From: Fratercula arctica
Lineage: Eukaryota; Chordata; Aves; Charadriiformes; Alcidae
Length of the DNA: 64,000 nt
NCBI GenBank assembly: GCA_947846985.1
Contig: CANTUZ010000002.1
Location: 134,315,889-134,379,888, forward strand
Direction: 5' to 3'
The position numbers and the translations under genes are program-made. Positions 24,158 through 35,900 of this stretch are shown piece by piece. Under the pieces are notes generated by a model. That model did no database searches, was not told the origin of the DNA, and saw only the letters and a program-made list of their open reading frames with translations. Position 1 is the first letter of the stretch, and every line of letters starts with the position of its first letter.

Positions 24158-27100
24158 TGTGTGACAGTGCCCTTGCAGTAAAACAGCATTTGATCAATCC
24201 AGGTTACAGTGCTTAAAAACAATAAACCGATCAATTTCTTACAGATGTGGTTCTTTTCCATTACATCTTGATTTTTTCCTCAAAAACTGTCAATACCCTT
24301 GAAATCGCTGCATTTGCCCCCTCCCTAGCCCCTTCTGCTGACAGCTCTGCTAATTAGAATAATACCAAATCAGTAACCACAAATACGTATTTTTAAAATA
24401 CACAGTAAACAGATTTTTCAGAAAACTCCCTAGCTTTCAAACAAAGATTTTCGAAAACAATTTGCGGTTCAAATGACGCATTTTCAAGATCAGTATAATT
24501 GAAGTTACACAGAGGAAAAAAAGCTTTCCTTTCCAAGACCGACTAAATACCAGCTTCATTGTTTTTCTGTGATCTTTTGACCCTATTGTCTTTCACCAAG
24601 TAAAGGTAAAGCACTGAGGTGTTCTCTTGTGTTCACAAATTGCAACTGATGTAATTTATTGTCATACATGAGATGACAATCTGCTGTAAACAGGACAAGG
24701 ATTGTAGTTTGCTTTATGATTTAAAATGGTCATAAAATGTCTACATCACCAAAAGAAGCAGCCTTACCCCATTTCCCCAGCGCTGATCCAGCCCACAACT
24801 AGGCACTTTTTCGAGGCCAAAGGGGGGCAGTTTTGTCCTTTCCACATCAGTGAAGACACAGTTTCCATTCCAGCGGTGCTGTTGTGTAGGACAAGTCGCT
24901 TGCCTTTACATGTTTCCTCCTTCCCATTTCATAAACAGGAATAGTCATATAAGCCTGTTTTTTAAAGTCTTCGCAGTCACTGAAGAGCTGCAGAGATGGT
25001 AACGTGTGTTTTTATTAATTATTTTGCAAGTCATTCTTTACAAGGTTAAACTAAAAGCATACAGCCAGTTGAGAGGCACTTGGGCTCTGGTTTAGTTTTT
25101 GTTGAGGCAAGCTGCCAAACATGCCTCAGCACAAGCCATATTGGACCGCACCAGTATTATGCAAAATGGCTTCTTTGACATTGTTAATAATATACTGAAC
25201 ATTACAGCAAGTGTTTTACAAGGGGATTTCAAATTCTGCATTGATCCTAAAATCAGCAGAAGTAAAACAAAGAGAAATGCCTGAAATTCTGTTCTCATAA
25301 GCGTGTAATTTCCCTAATCCAAACCACGATTTCCATTCCAGCTGAAATTTTGTATTTCATGTAAGAGGCTTCTATGAGGAGAACTGAGCTGCAGGGAGGT
25401 GTATTTGATAAACAATATGAACAGAGGTGATCTATTGATAAGAGTCTTCCAAACCAGACTGATGACACTCCAGGGCACATACTTTCCTGTTTTTATAAAA
25501 CACACACACAAAAAGGAAACTGATGAAAACAAAAGTATGAGAGATTACTGCCTGCTTTCTTAGTGTGATGTATTATTTCTTGTTTGCTTACAGCACTGCC
25601 CAGCTGATCTAACAGGTCACATATCCAAGCAAAATTGAGCTCTTGATGTTAATGTAACCCTTTCCAAACTGTGTTACATATATCACAAATATATGCCGGG
25701 GAATTTTTTAGCAGTATTTGAACCGGAACAAGGCCAGGAGCTGCTAGCAAGAGTATTCTCAGTGGTAAAAAGTTTCCAAAGCCTTGACCTTGTGCATTCT
25801 CTCAAGTTACTATGCAGATATAACAACCAAAAGGCTTGATATTAACTTATTTTAATAGTTCAACTGAAAGTACTGTTTATTATAAAATCATTCATTGACG
25901 AATTCCTCTTCTCAGTTAAGTAACTTTGCATATATTTTCTTTGCATCTACTAGAAGTTGGTTTACCATTTTATTTATTGACTTTGAAATGAAACAGTTCA
26001 GCAACTTCTAAACGCAAGCCTGTAAAATTAACAATGGTTTCAAATGTCAAATATCTCCTCCGAAGTGTTTTGAGGTTGTTTTATTTTCAAATCCAGTTGT
26101 TTAACTTTCCCTATGAAAATATGCTAAGATAATAAGCTTTAGAAAAACAAAAAAAATTGTATATGCTAAGTAAAGATATGCTAGAGTCTTAAAAAGCTAA
26201 AGTGTTGGCAGTTCTAGCCTCAGCAAGATACTGAAGCTCTGGGAAAGTTTCTGCTGTTGTTCCTAGAGTTGATGATTAGGGCAGAGTTTTCACCTTTCTT
26301 CAATTATTTATCTGTCAGACTAGCTTAATTCGGTTTTGCTTCTGAGTTTCTGAAAACTGAGTGGAATGAGCTTCTACGTACAATCACAGACACATTCCTG
26401 GACTAAGATGAATTTGAAAACTTTTCGGAGTCTTAATCAACTGTGACTTGCCGTATTTGTACTGTCATTTACGGGCTGCTGGCCCTTAGCAATAACTGCC
26501 GATTGATGAAAGCAACCTGCCTGATAAAACCTTTGAGATCTCCCCAAAGATTTACTTCCTGCATCCCAAGTCTTATCTTCTCTCTATCCACAACAAGTGT
26601 TATTTTAATTATTTTGCCTGCAACTGCTAGGCAGAAGAATTGGGGGCAGAAAGAAGGGGGTAAGTAGAGAATGAGCATTTTCTGCTAAAAAAAAAAAAAA
26701 AAAAGACAACCCTGTTCTGTAGCAGCATTTTCCACTTGCTTCAGTAACAACAGCAGAGGGAGCGAGTTCAGTTTGGGACTTTCCTTGACTCACTTCTCCC
26801 AGAACAATGGTTGACCTCTTGCTGCATGTTCCTTACCACAGCAGCCTAAGATGCAAAGAAAGGTGAATAGAGAATTGTGGAGGAAAGGGAGGAAAAGAAA
26901 TAGCCAGGGAATAGGGAACTGTTCCTCTTGCTCTGGAAAGGGAGATTACAAACAGCTGGGGAGACCAGAGAGGGAAAGTGGAGAAATGCAGGTATACTTC
27001 CCACTGCCACGAAACAAAATATTCAGCCACTGAAGACTCTTTCCTTCATGGAAACCTGAAGCACCCTCCTTTTTGTGACATCCACACCACACCCAGTAAA

Positions 27101-27916
27101 ATAATTTATCAGTACCCAGTCATATTAAAACTACAGTAAAGAGTACTGTAAAGCAAAATAAGATCAATTAACAGTGACACACTCACTGAGATGTTTTTGG
27201 TTTTTATGCAAATCCAATTAATATGTAATAATCCTACAAGTATTCCTAAATTGTTATAAAGTATACTACTTGGTAGTACCAAAACCCACGATACTTTCCA
27301 GACATTTGAACAAGGTCACATTACTGTCCTGCCAAGGGAGAGTACCTTTGAAAAAGATGCTAGGCAGACTCCTCTTACACCGTGATTTTTTTTTTTTTTA
27401 TTGCAGCTGCACCTAGAATGGGTATGTCATGCATGGCTATCTATTTTCAAACTGGTACAAATTAACCAGAATCTAGCCAGTGGACAACGGTTTCCTTTAG
27501 GCAAGCACATACTTGAGGAAAACCTGGACAGTTTTTCTCAGTTCGTGAACATGGTAACTGAATGAGCCAAAACACCAAATCCAGATTTGTGAATGCCCAG
27601 GTGACCATGGTGTGGTGTCCACCTCCACTTGAAGGTCTGAGTACACCTCTCTGCCTCACATCAGCTCTCCGAACCAAAACTCCATTTCTCACAGGACTAG
27701 CAACATTCCTTAGCCATTCCTTAGCCTTACGTCCCCTGCCCTCCCCATAGAGTTTATCCCCACTTCTATGTATGTCCTGCAACGTCAGGACAATGTTCCT
27801 GAAATGCATCATATTGACATTTTTTGAACAATGTAGACATTCAGTCTTGCTGTGACCCAGTTACGCCTCTGGGCATTACTGCGTACGTTCAGTCATGTTG
27901 CACGTATGATCTGGAA

Positions 27917-28110
27917 CACAGAATCACAGGATCGCCTAGGTTGGAAGGGACCTTTCAGATCATCTAATCCAACCATCAGCCTAACTCTAACAAAACCCAC
28001 CACCACTAAACCAGATCGCTAAGCACTGTGTCTACCCATCTTTTAAATACCTCCAGGGATGGTGCCTCAACCACTTCCCTGGGCAGCCTGTTCCAATGCT
28101 TAATATCCTT
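27917..28110 (-). mobile_element. CR1 LINE 3' fragment
   Basis: The plus strand reads CAGAATCACAGGATCG, AGGTTGGAAGGGACC, then CATCTAATCCAACCATC and the GGGATGGTGCCTCAACCAC block. This is the reverse complement of a CR1 3' end. It is more diverged than the CR1 at 23,655 and belongs to another subfamily. Confidence 0.9.
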
Positions 28111-28181
28111 GTGAACATGAGAGCAGCACATGAAGATAGCTACCTGAAAGAAAGCACCCTCTGTCTGAAAAAGAAAGGTAA

Positions 28182-28209
28182 TGAGTCACACTGATGCAGC
28201 AGTGAGTCA
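28182..28209 (+). promoter_or_regulatory. Pair of AP-1 motifs
   Basis: Two exact TGAGTCA sites at 28,182-28,188 and 28,203-28,209, 21 bp apart (two helical turns). The second is preceded by TGCAGCAG, so it also resembles a MAF/NF-E2 element. A third TGAGTCA-like site lies near 28,763. The function is inferred from motif match only. Confidence 0.35.
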
Positions 28210-29485
28210 CGCTGTGGGAGGCAGTGATTTCTCCCCCTCTGTGTGAATACTGCGCCCCAATCACAAGCCACTAGGTCATTTCAGTAGCAATGGATCACAC
28301 CTTACATGCTGCAGCTGAAAATCTTGCCAGCCTACGTAGTACCTGATCAATAGGTTTGCCTCAGTAGTTCACTCGTGCTGCAGGGCACCACGGAGCCGCA
28401 GAAACACACTACAGCTTTGCAAATGGAGCTCAGGCTTCTGCTTTCCACTGCTCTGTTTACAGCTGTTCATACTCTGTCCTTTCTGTCATCGTTGGATTGC
28501 CTTTCCAGCTCCTCCCTATTGGAGAACACTCACTGAATAGCTGTAAACAGATGAAAGGAAATTGGAGGGATTAGTCTTAAAAGAGTTCTACTCCAGCTTA
28601 AATAGAGGCAGGCTCAAGGCCACTGCAGAATGAATCTGGGTTGTAACAGGCTCTTTCAAGAAAGATGAAGCGAGGCTCCTTGGTTATACATCAGAACTTA
28701 TCACATTAGGAAAGTGCTGATCCTAATATTTGTGTGCAACATTACATGTTTTTATGTTTCAGTGAGTCAAAATAACTGTGATAAAAATAATCTTTTGGTT
28801 CTTTCTTGCTATCTTCACTTTGAATTTACAATCCAGCTTTGAAATCCACCAAAAGAGATCCAAAAACTGGAGTACATCAACTACCGATATTCTGAACAGT
28901 CTTCTTAATGAGCACCAAACAATTTCAAGACACTGACAACTACGAAAGCCATTAATTCTATAGGTTATACTTACATGCCCAGAGGTGTAACTTCTTTATG
29001 TACAATCACTGTAAACAACTGCTTTGAAACATAGTAAGTCCATCTTGGAGACTGTTGAAGAGGAAACAACAGACATTTACCTAAGGTCGGAAATGCCAAG
29101 ATGAAACTGCAAGCTGTCGAATTCTATGCTTCTAGTTGAACCGCATTTCTTCCTCTCTTACCATATTTCTTCCTCTTTTTCACAGAATTAGAAAAGGACA
29201 ATTTCAAGTTCTCTTTTTATCCCCCATCTAATCACACAATGATGCTGAGATTTACAAACACAATAAAGAAATCTGTGTGAATACTTTTGCTTCAGAAAGC
29301 TTTCCTTCTAAAATGTCGTTACGCTATTATGAGGAGACAAGAAAATGTGAACCTTGGGCATGGACAGTGCTTGATTCCAAAGTCAATGAAATCTGTTCCT
29401 GTAGATGTAGAAAAGATTCTGCAATAGTGTAATGTGTTTCTTCCCTTCAAAGGACTGATAACACTGCAAGCTTACATTTTCATTA

Positions 29486-29591
29486 TTTATTGTTTTTAAT
29501 ACATACTTTTCCCATCATTCACACAAAAATAAATATAAAATTTAAGAAAACATTATTGACATTATACTGCTAAATAAGGCAAGAATTTATT
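29486..29591 (-). terminator. ZFAND1: Candidate ZFAND1 polyadenylation signals
   Basis: Two AATAAA hexamers on the minus strand, at 29,586-29,591 and 29,486-29,491, which are 228 and 328 nt after the ZFAND1 stop codon. The second is followed by a T/G-rich stretch. Which one is used cannot be decided from sequence. Confidence 0.45.
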
Positions 29592-29818
29592 CTAGAAAGT
29601 GAATATCTGTAATATTAGTTTTTATGGTAACTAATTTTCCTTTCAGGACATAGTTCTTCTGTCAGTCAACCAATTAAGAAATTGATGGGAACTGTGTCTT
29701 TACAGCTGAGCACAGATTCTGGCATACCGGTGATTTTAAAAGAAAACCGGACTTGGTTTGAATATACCATAATTCTAAAAAAATCTCTGATTTTTTTTTG
29801 TTTGTCATAATTTACTGA

Positions 29819-29989
29819 TTAACTAAAGTATGACTCTGTATCTTCTATAAATAGAACATCATTATCAAGATACTCCAAAATTATATTTCCACCATTGTAC
29901 AATGGATAGTCTTTATCAGATAGCCACGTTTCCAATGTGTGCTCAAATGGCAAGGCTTCTCCAGAGGCAGTATGGCATAATCTCAATTT
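29819..29989 (-). CDS. ZFAND1: ZFAND1 coding exon 8 (last)
   Basis: Codes residues 214-269 plus TAA. It begins KLRLCHTASGEALP and contains the YNGGNIILEYLD block of the ubiquitin-like region. The acceptor is TTTTACAG, phase 0. Confidence 0.96.
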   Translation of the reverse strand, partial: KLRLCHTASGEALPFEHTLETWLSDKDYPLYNGGNIILEYLDNDVLFIEDTESYFS

Positions 29990-32900
29990 CTGTAAAACAA
30001 ACAGCACAGAAATTAACATCAAGATTTGCCTATCTGAGATGCAAGAAGTGGGGTGGGGTAGGGACAAAAGAGTTAAAAAAAAAAAAAAAGAAACAAAATG
30101 AAAAACTCAACAACCTGGAAAATGTTTGCTATTATTACTGATTTACCTGGGATGTTGATCTGTTGTTGTCATTTTTAAGGCTTGCTAAGGAAGCTGCAAA
30201 ATCTACTACTTTGCCAATACTCCACTTACTGCAAAAGAACATGGGCTTGCTTTTCTCTTTGTTCCCCTTTGGTAAAAATACTTGAAAGTAAATTCTTTCT
30301 GTCTAGAAAAACATGAAAAATAAAAAATTATTCACAGAAGAAACACATCGTTCAAGTCATACATATCTAATAGTTTCTCAGTAAAAAACTTAAATGTCAA
30401 CCCAAAAATTACCAATTGAAACTTGTTCTATCCTATCAGGACCAAGGCCCCATTTTACTGCAGAATATAAATAACTGAGTCCAATCCCCTCCAGCTGCAG
30501 GCACACATATGATGGACAATGGACAGTAAGTTCAGAAAGGTGGAAGGAACATCTTGCACCAGAGTCCCACAGCTAGACTGTTAAATATAGACAGACATGA
30601 AATAGCGTCTACCCTGGGTTTACTAGACAATAATGACCACTCTGGGGAGAAAAAGGTGAGTTTAAATAAGCAGTGCTGGCTTTTGGCAGCAGTATAACGT
30701 CTCAAATTGGAATGCAAAGGCGGTTAAAACAGAACAATTCACCGTATTAGAAATGCCTGCTTCAGAAACCAACATTCTGGTCATGGCCAGCTAATCCTTT
30801 ATCCTGTTTTTCCTCCTTTTATGTACTAAATCTTCTTTCAGTATCTACTAGACTGAAACATTTGTTTAAAAAATTTCAAGAGTCACCTACAAGGGACAGA
30901 TTTTGAGCGGGAGTGGGACAATCCCTTCTTCAGTTTTATTTCTTCTTGACATGCAACAGAAGACACAGAGCAAGCATGGCTGGTCCATCAGTTACCACGG
31001 CCCTTGCTAAGTGCAAGCCAGACACTATCAAACAAGACAGAAGTATTCTTTTTAAAGGATTTATTTATGCCTTCCCTAGAAAAATATGGGACTACCCTTC
31101 CCCCAGCTATGTTCATAAAACTGAGTCTGAATTTCAACGTGTGCATTTTCCTCAAAACTTGAGTGCTCTCCACACACAAGAAAATCTTTATCATGCAGAA
31201 ATATTACACAGGGGCAAGGCAAGCAGGACCTGAATCTTGCTAAAATGTAAAGGACCACAACTTGCAAAACAGCTAACACAGCGGCCACCCTATTATGGAG
31301 ACATGCTAAATCACTTAACTGCTATCACTCCCCCTTCCTACAGTTGCTCCTCCAGTTCTAAGGAGGACGAGATAGTCTCCCACAGTTCAGTGGAACTTAA
31401 TTCACAAAGCAGCTCATTCTGCTGTTGCACCCCTAACTATGGGGTATGCCTCTTGGAATTACTGTGCCATACCCAAGGAAATACCAGTCAGTCAGGGACA
31501 CAATAACTAACCCTATTTTGCAGCATGGCCCTCCTGTTTTGAGCTGGTCAGTCTCAAAAGGGGCAACTCTTGTCAGGTCTGACACCCAAAGAAGCAATCA
31601 TCTACAGAAAGCTAATCTGAACAAAGAGGCCAGAGAAACAATATTTCTAAGATAGCCTGATTTTCCTGATCATAGAACCAGAAAGGTCAGGAAGGACCTC
31701 TGGTGTCATGTGGTCCAAAATCACCCTCAAAGCAGAGGGAACTTTAAAGTTGGACCTAACTAAAAAAGTAGATCAGGTTGCTCCAAGTCGGATTCAATCA
31801 AGTTTTGAACATCCCAAAGATGTAGATTCACCAAATTTTCAGAGCAGACTGTTCCAAAGTCTAACCACCATCGCTGTGATTTTTCTTCCTATTACATAAT
31901 TGGAATTTCACGTGTTGCAACTTGTGCCCATTGCCCCCTGTCCTTTTGCTGTGCACCTCCAAGAAAAATGTGTCAATCTTCTCTATATAGTGATGAGAGA
32001 ACTAATGTGCCTCAGAGGCATCCCAGAGACTTCATATTCAAAAACTCTGTCATCAAACTGGAACAAGCTGGGCAGAAGGCAGCTAAAAGGAGTCTGGGAA
32101 GCAATTTAAATAGAGAGTTTCTGAAGGTTAACAGGCTTAATTTATCACTGTTAGAATTATTGCTATGCTAGATGATTAAACAATTAATATCCAAATGAGG
32201 AAATGAATAGTAAGAGAAATTAGCATACAGTAATTTGTGCTACACTTTTCAGAGATTACTGGCTTTGGAATTAGAAAGCAACTTTTATATATGTTGAGGG
32301 TTGACTTTTTTAATTATGTTCCACAATATTTGAAATTAATCACTTTCCCTCCAGCGCATATTTATTAAAGTGGTACTATCTGTGAAGAATGCTACAAGCA
32401 GGTCTTTCTATTATGACTTCTGCTTAAGCAGAGTTATCTAATTTCTAAGCATGATGAAGTATAAAAAAAGAAATTCATATGAGGACTCAGTAATGGAATA
32501 GCTGTAGTTGTTTTAAAAACAATAATTAAATGTACTCTACTAAGATAAGACCTAACAATAAGACTATCACATAGAACGTTTTCAGTACTATAAAATCAAT
32601 ATAACAGGCCTAAACTTGGCATGCTCCAAGAGAACAATGTGGTAAAAAGAAATTTAAATACCATTCTTTTAAGAGGATGTGTAAATACAGATCTAAATTG
32701 AAACCCTAGATGAAAGAATCAAGGTGTTTCTAAACCCTGCATAATCCTCATATGTGGAAAAGACTTGAAAAACAGGTTTGACTGGCCATGGTAAAACATA
32801 AGGAATCTGTGAAATACTTCAAGGACCAAAGAAATTAAAGGCTGAAAGAAACATAAAGCAACTCTCAAAACCATTTTACAACCCAAAGGCAGGAACAACT

Positions 32901-35900
32901 GACCTCAGGCCCTTCATACCTCATCCAGAAATGTAATAAATGTCTATCAAATCCGCGCAGCAGAAATAAGAATGGAGCTTTGCAGAACACAAAGCTCAGA
33001 TTCATATGAGATGGGTTCAATCTGATTGGTAGAGTTGTGCAAGCTGTGTCCTGTCTCTTTCAGAAGCCTTTCAGTACCCAGCATGAAAAGCATCCCTTTG
33101 AGATGGATTTGCTGTGTGTGACTGGTACCCCCTACTCCTGACCCCTGCTAATATGTTTAGCATAAATAAAGCCATTTGGTAAGGCAAACGGCCATTCTCT
33201 GTGACTGAGCTGGTCACGTATCAGTCCCCTCTCCCCCTCATGGCCCTGAAGGTCCTGCGCACCAAGCAGACTTCTGCTCCCCCTCCCTATCAGCCTCAAG
33301 GTCCCTGGGTGCCAGGACAACTACTCCCCTCCTTATCGGCCTTGAAGATCCCAGGCACACGGCGAACCCAGTGGTGACAACCCCGTCACGTAACAGGGAA
33401 GCCCAGCAGCACGCAGAGCACTGTCCATAAAACCAAGCAGTTACAAGCCCCAAGTGGGACCTGGACCAGAACTGCGTCTGGACTGCGGAACCCGTGATCC
33501 CCCGGTGACCCGGGATGTCTCCACCATTGTCTGCTTCCTGCAAGGACTGAGTGAGTGGGTTGTATTCTTTTACATGTTTTGAGTTTAGATGATGACTGTG
33601 ATACTGATACTGCAAGCCAAGTATTAAGATTTGACCCAATCTGCAGAGGGTCCAGGCCATCAGGAATTCTGTGCTATGCTACTTACAAAACGGTGCTACA
33701 CTAATTCTGATTATAAAACTCCTGTGCTACTGTGACCATAAAACTCTATGCTATCCTGATCATCAGATTCTGTTAAAATAATAAAGCTTTAATTTTAACT
33801 ACAACTTCGTGCTGTCATTACTCTGCCAAAGATCCCCAAAAGAACCTGTCTGTCCTCGTAGTGTCAGGTGACAGAATAACTTGGTGTAGTTGGCAGAATC
33901 CTTGGGTCAGAGTGATGACTGATTTCCCTGATAAATGAGACTCCTGGAGAAAGGGGTTTACAGAAAATGGCAAGATCCCAAGCGGGACAAGAAGCGGCTA
34001 GAGGCAATAAGCCATGATCCAAAAGCTGTATGGAATGAGTTTAATAAATGGAAGGATATGTGTAAAGTGAAGAAGGACAGACAGAAGGAAGGAATGTGCT
34101 GGCTATTAGCTGCAGTATAGAAAATTGAGAATGAACAAGTTAAAAGGTTAGAAGAGGAAATTATGAAGTTGAAAAGTGAACCATCAGCAAAGGATTTAGA
34201 ATTAGTATCACCAAATTAAAGGCTGATAGCAAGTCTGGAAAAAGAGCATCTCTTGAAAAACAATGACTGCCACAGGTTATAGAAAAAAATAAGAAAACAT
34301 TGTGAAAACCTGTTAAAAGGTAGAAATATAGACCCCATAAAGGTCTGTGTAGCTATGTAGGATAGTGACTGGGCTGGAGACATTTGGGACAGCCTGGGTG
34401 AATCTGGTGAGGAAGGAATTGATTCTGTACCAGTACAACCCCTGACTAAACAAGAAATCACTACTGATGACCCACAGAGGAACAATCCGCAGAGAAGGGA
34501 TACTACTAACATTTGATGTTTTAATATGGATTATTTGTGAAAAATTCAAGCAACATACCAAAAATGACCTGGGCAGTCAATAGTTAAATGGTTGTGCCAC
34601 CTCTGGCATAATAAAGCAGCAAGAGTAAATCTGTTTGCAGGAGAGGCAAAGGACTTAGATTTAGGTCCTAGAATTTTTCTCACTCTCAGAGAGAGTGTCG
34701 CTTGAACCTTATGGACCTTTGCTATTCAGTGGGCAAGAGGGGTCCGCTATCAAGATCGGATCAAGGAACCTACAATTCCTTGGCAGGGTCCAGATGAATT
34801 GCAGGAAGTGTAATTACAAGCAGCTATTATAACCTTATTACATTGACCCGAAGCCCTAGACGACAAACCTAGTCTTTGGGACTTTCCTGCTGTGTCCTCT
34901 GATTTGAGGTCTGATAGGAAAGGAACTGCAGGGTCAGAGATATCAATCTTTATGCAAATATGGTGGTGGAAGCCCCATCCCTGGAAGTTTTTAAGGCCAG
35001 GCTGGATGGGTCTCTGAGCAGCCTGATCTAGTGGGAGATGTCCCTGCCCATGGCAGGGGGGTTGGCAGGGGGGTTGGAACTAGATGATCTTTAAGGTCCC
35101 TTCCAACCCTGACAATTCTATGATTCTATGCCAGGGTTGACCTGCAGAAATCCCCTTTTCACAAGTGTTCCACAAAGGCAAGTATTGACCCTGATCCTCC
35201 CATATGAAGGGAGAACCGCCGGATCCTAACTCCCTCAGTCCCATGTGGAGGTTGAACAAGTGCCCTACACTGCCATCAGGCCAATTTAAATAAACAATAT
35301 AATGCCATCAGGAGGCTTCCTAATCAAACTGAAAGTGCACAATCGGGGTGAAACAAGTGGTGGCATGCCTGCATAAATCAGGGGTACACTGGTGACTGGT
35401 TCCATGGTTTGCCTACCAAAAAGTATGACTGCTATCAAAGGAAGGGGAAAAGGAGGAAAAGCTATCCACATCTCTACCTAGTGCCCCTCCCATAAATGGA
35501 AACTCCTTTCAATCACAAAAATATCCTGACTTATCTCCCATCAGAGAGCAGTATCAGGGAAACTAGACAAGGGGCTCGGACTGGCAGATGTACAAGTGGC
35601 CCTTCCCTCTGCCACTCGAGGACTGAGTCCCACCCTTTGGGCCATAGTAAATGATAAAACTAAAGACTGAAACATCAGAAAATATTAGTAACTGGAGTAA
35701 ATAGTTCCTTATTAAATTGTTAAGGTAAATTTGGAACTTCTCTTTTGCCTCCCTCCACCTCCCGAAAATAGCAAATGCAACTAGGAAACCTGAATATATT
35801 CGGTATGGATATTCCCTGAACTGGATACAGGGCAACACTAACTGGGTTACTGAAACAATTGATGAAGAAACAATGCCAGGGCCTCAGCCAGGAGGTCACC

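Larger units (their letters stand above)
24158..29480. other. Intergenic region between IMPA1 and ZFAND1
   Basis: In mammals the single-exon bile-acid-transporter paralogue SLC10A5 lies in this interval. No frame here exceeds 116 codons, and none shows the multi-membrane-span pattern of the SLC10 family. It holds one CR1 fragment (27,917-28,110), an A-run at about 26,686-26,704, a pair of AP-1 motifs near 28,190 and otherwise AT-rich unique sequence. Confidence 0.65.
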
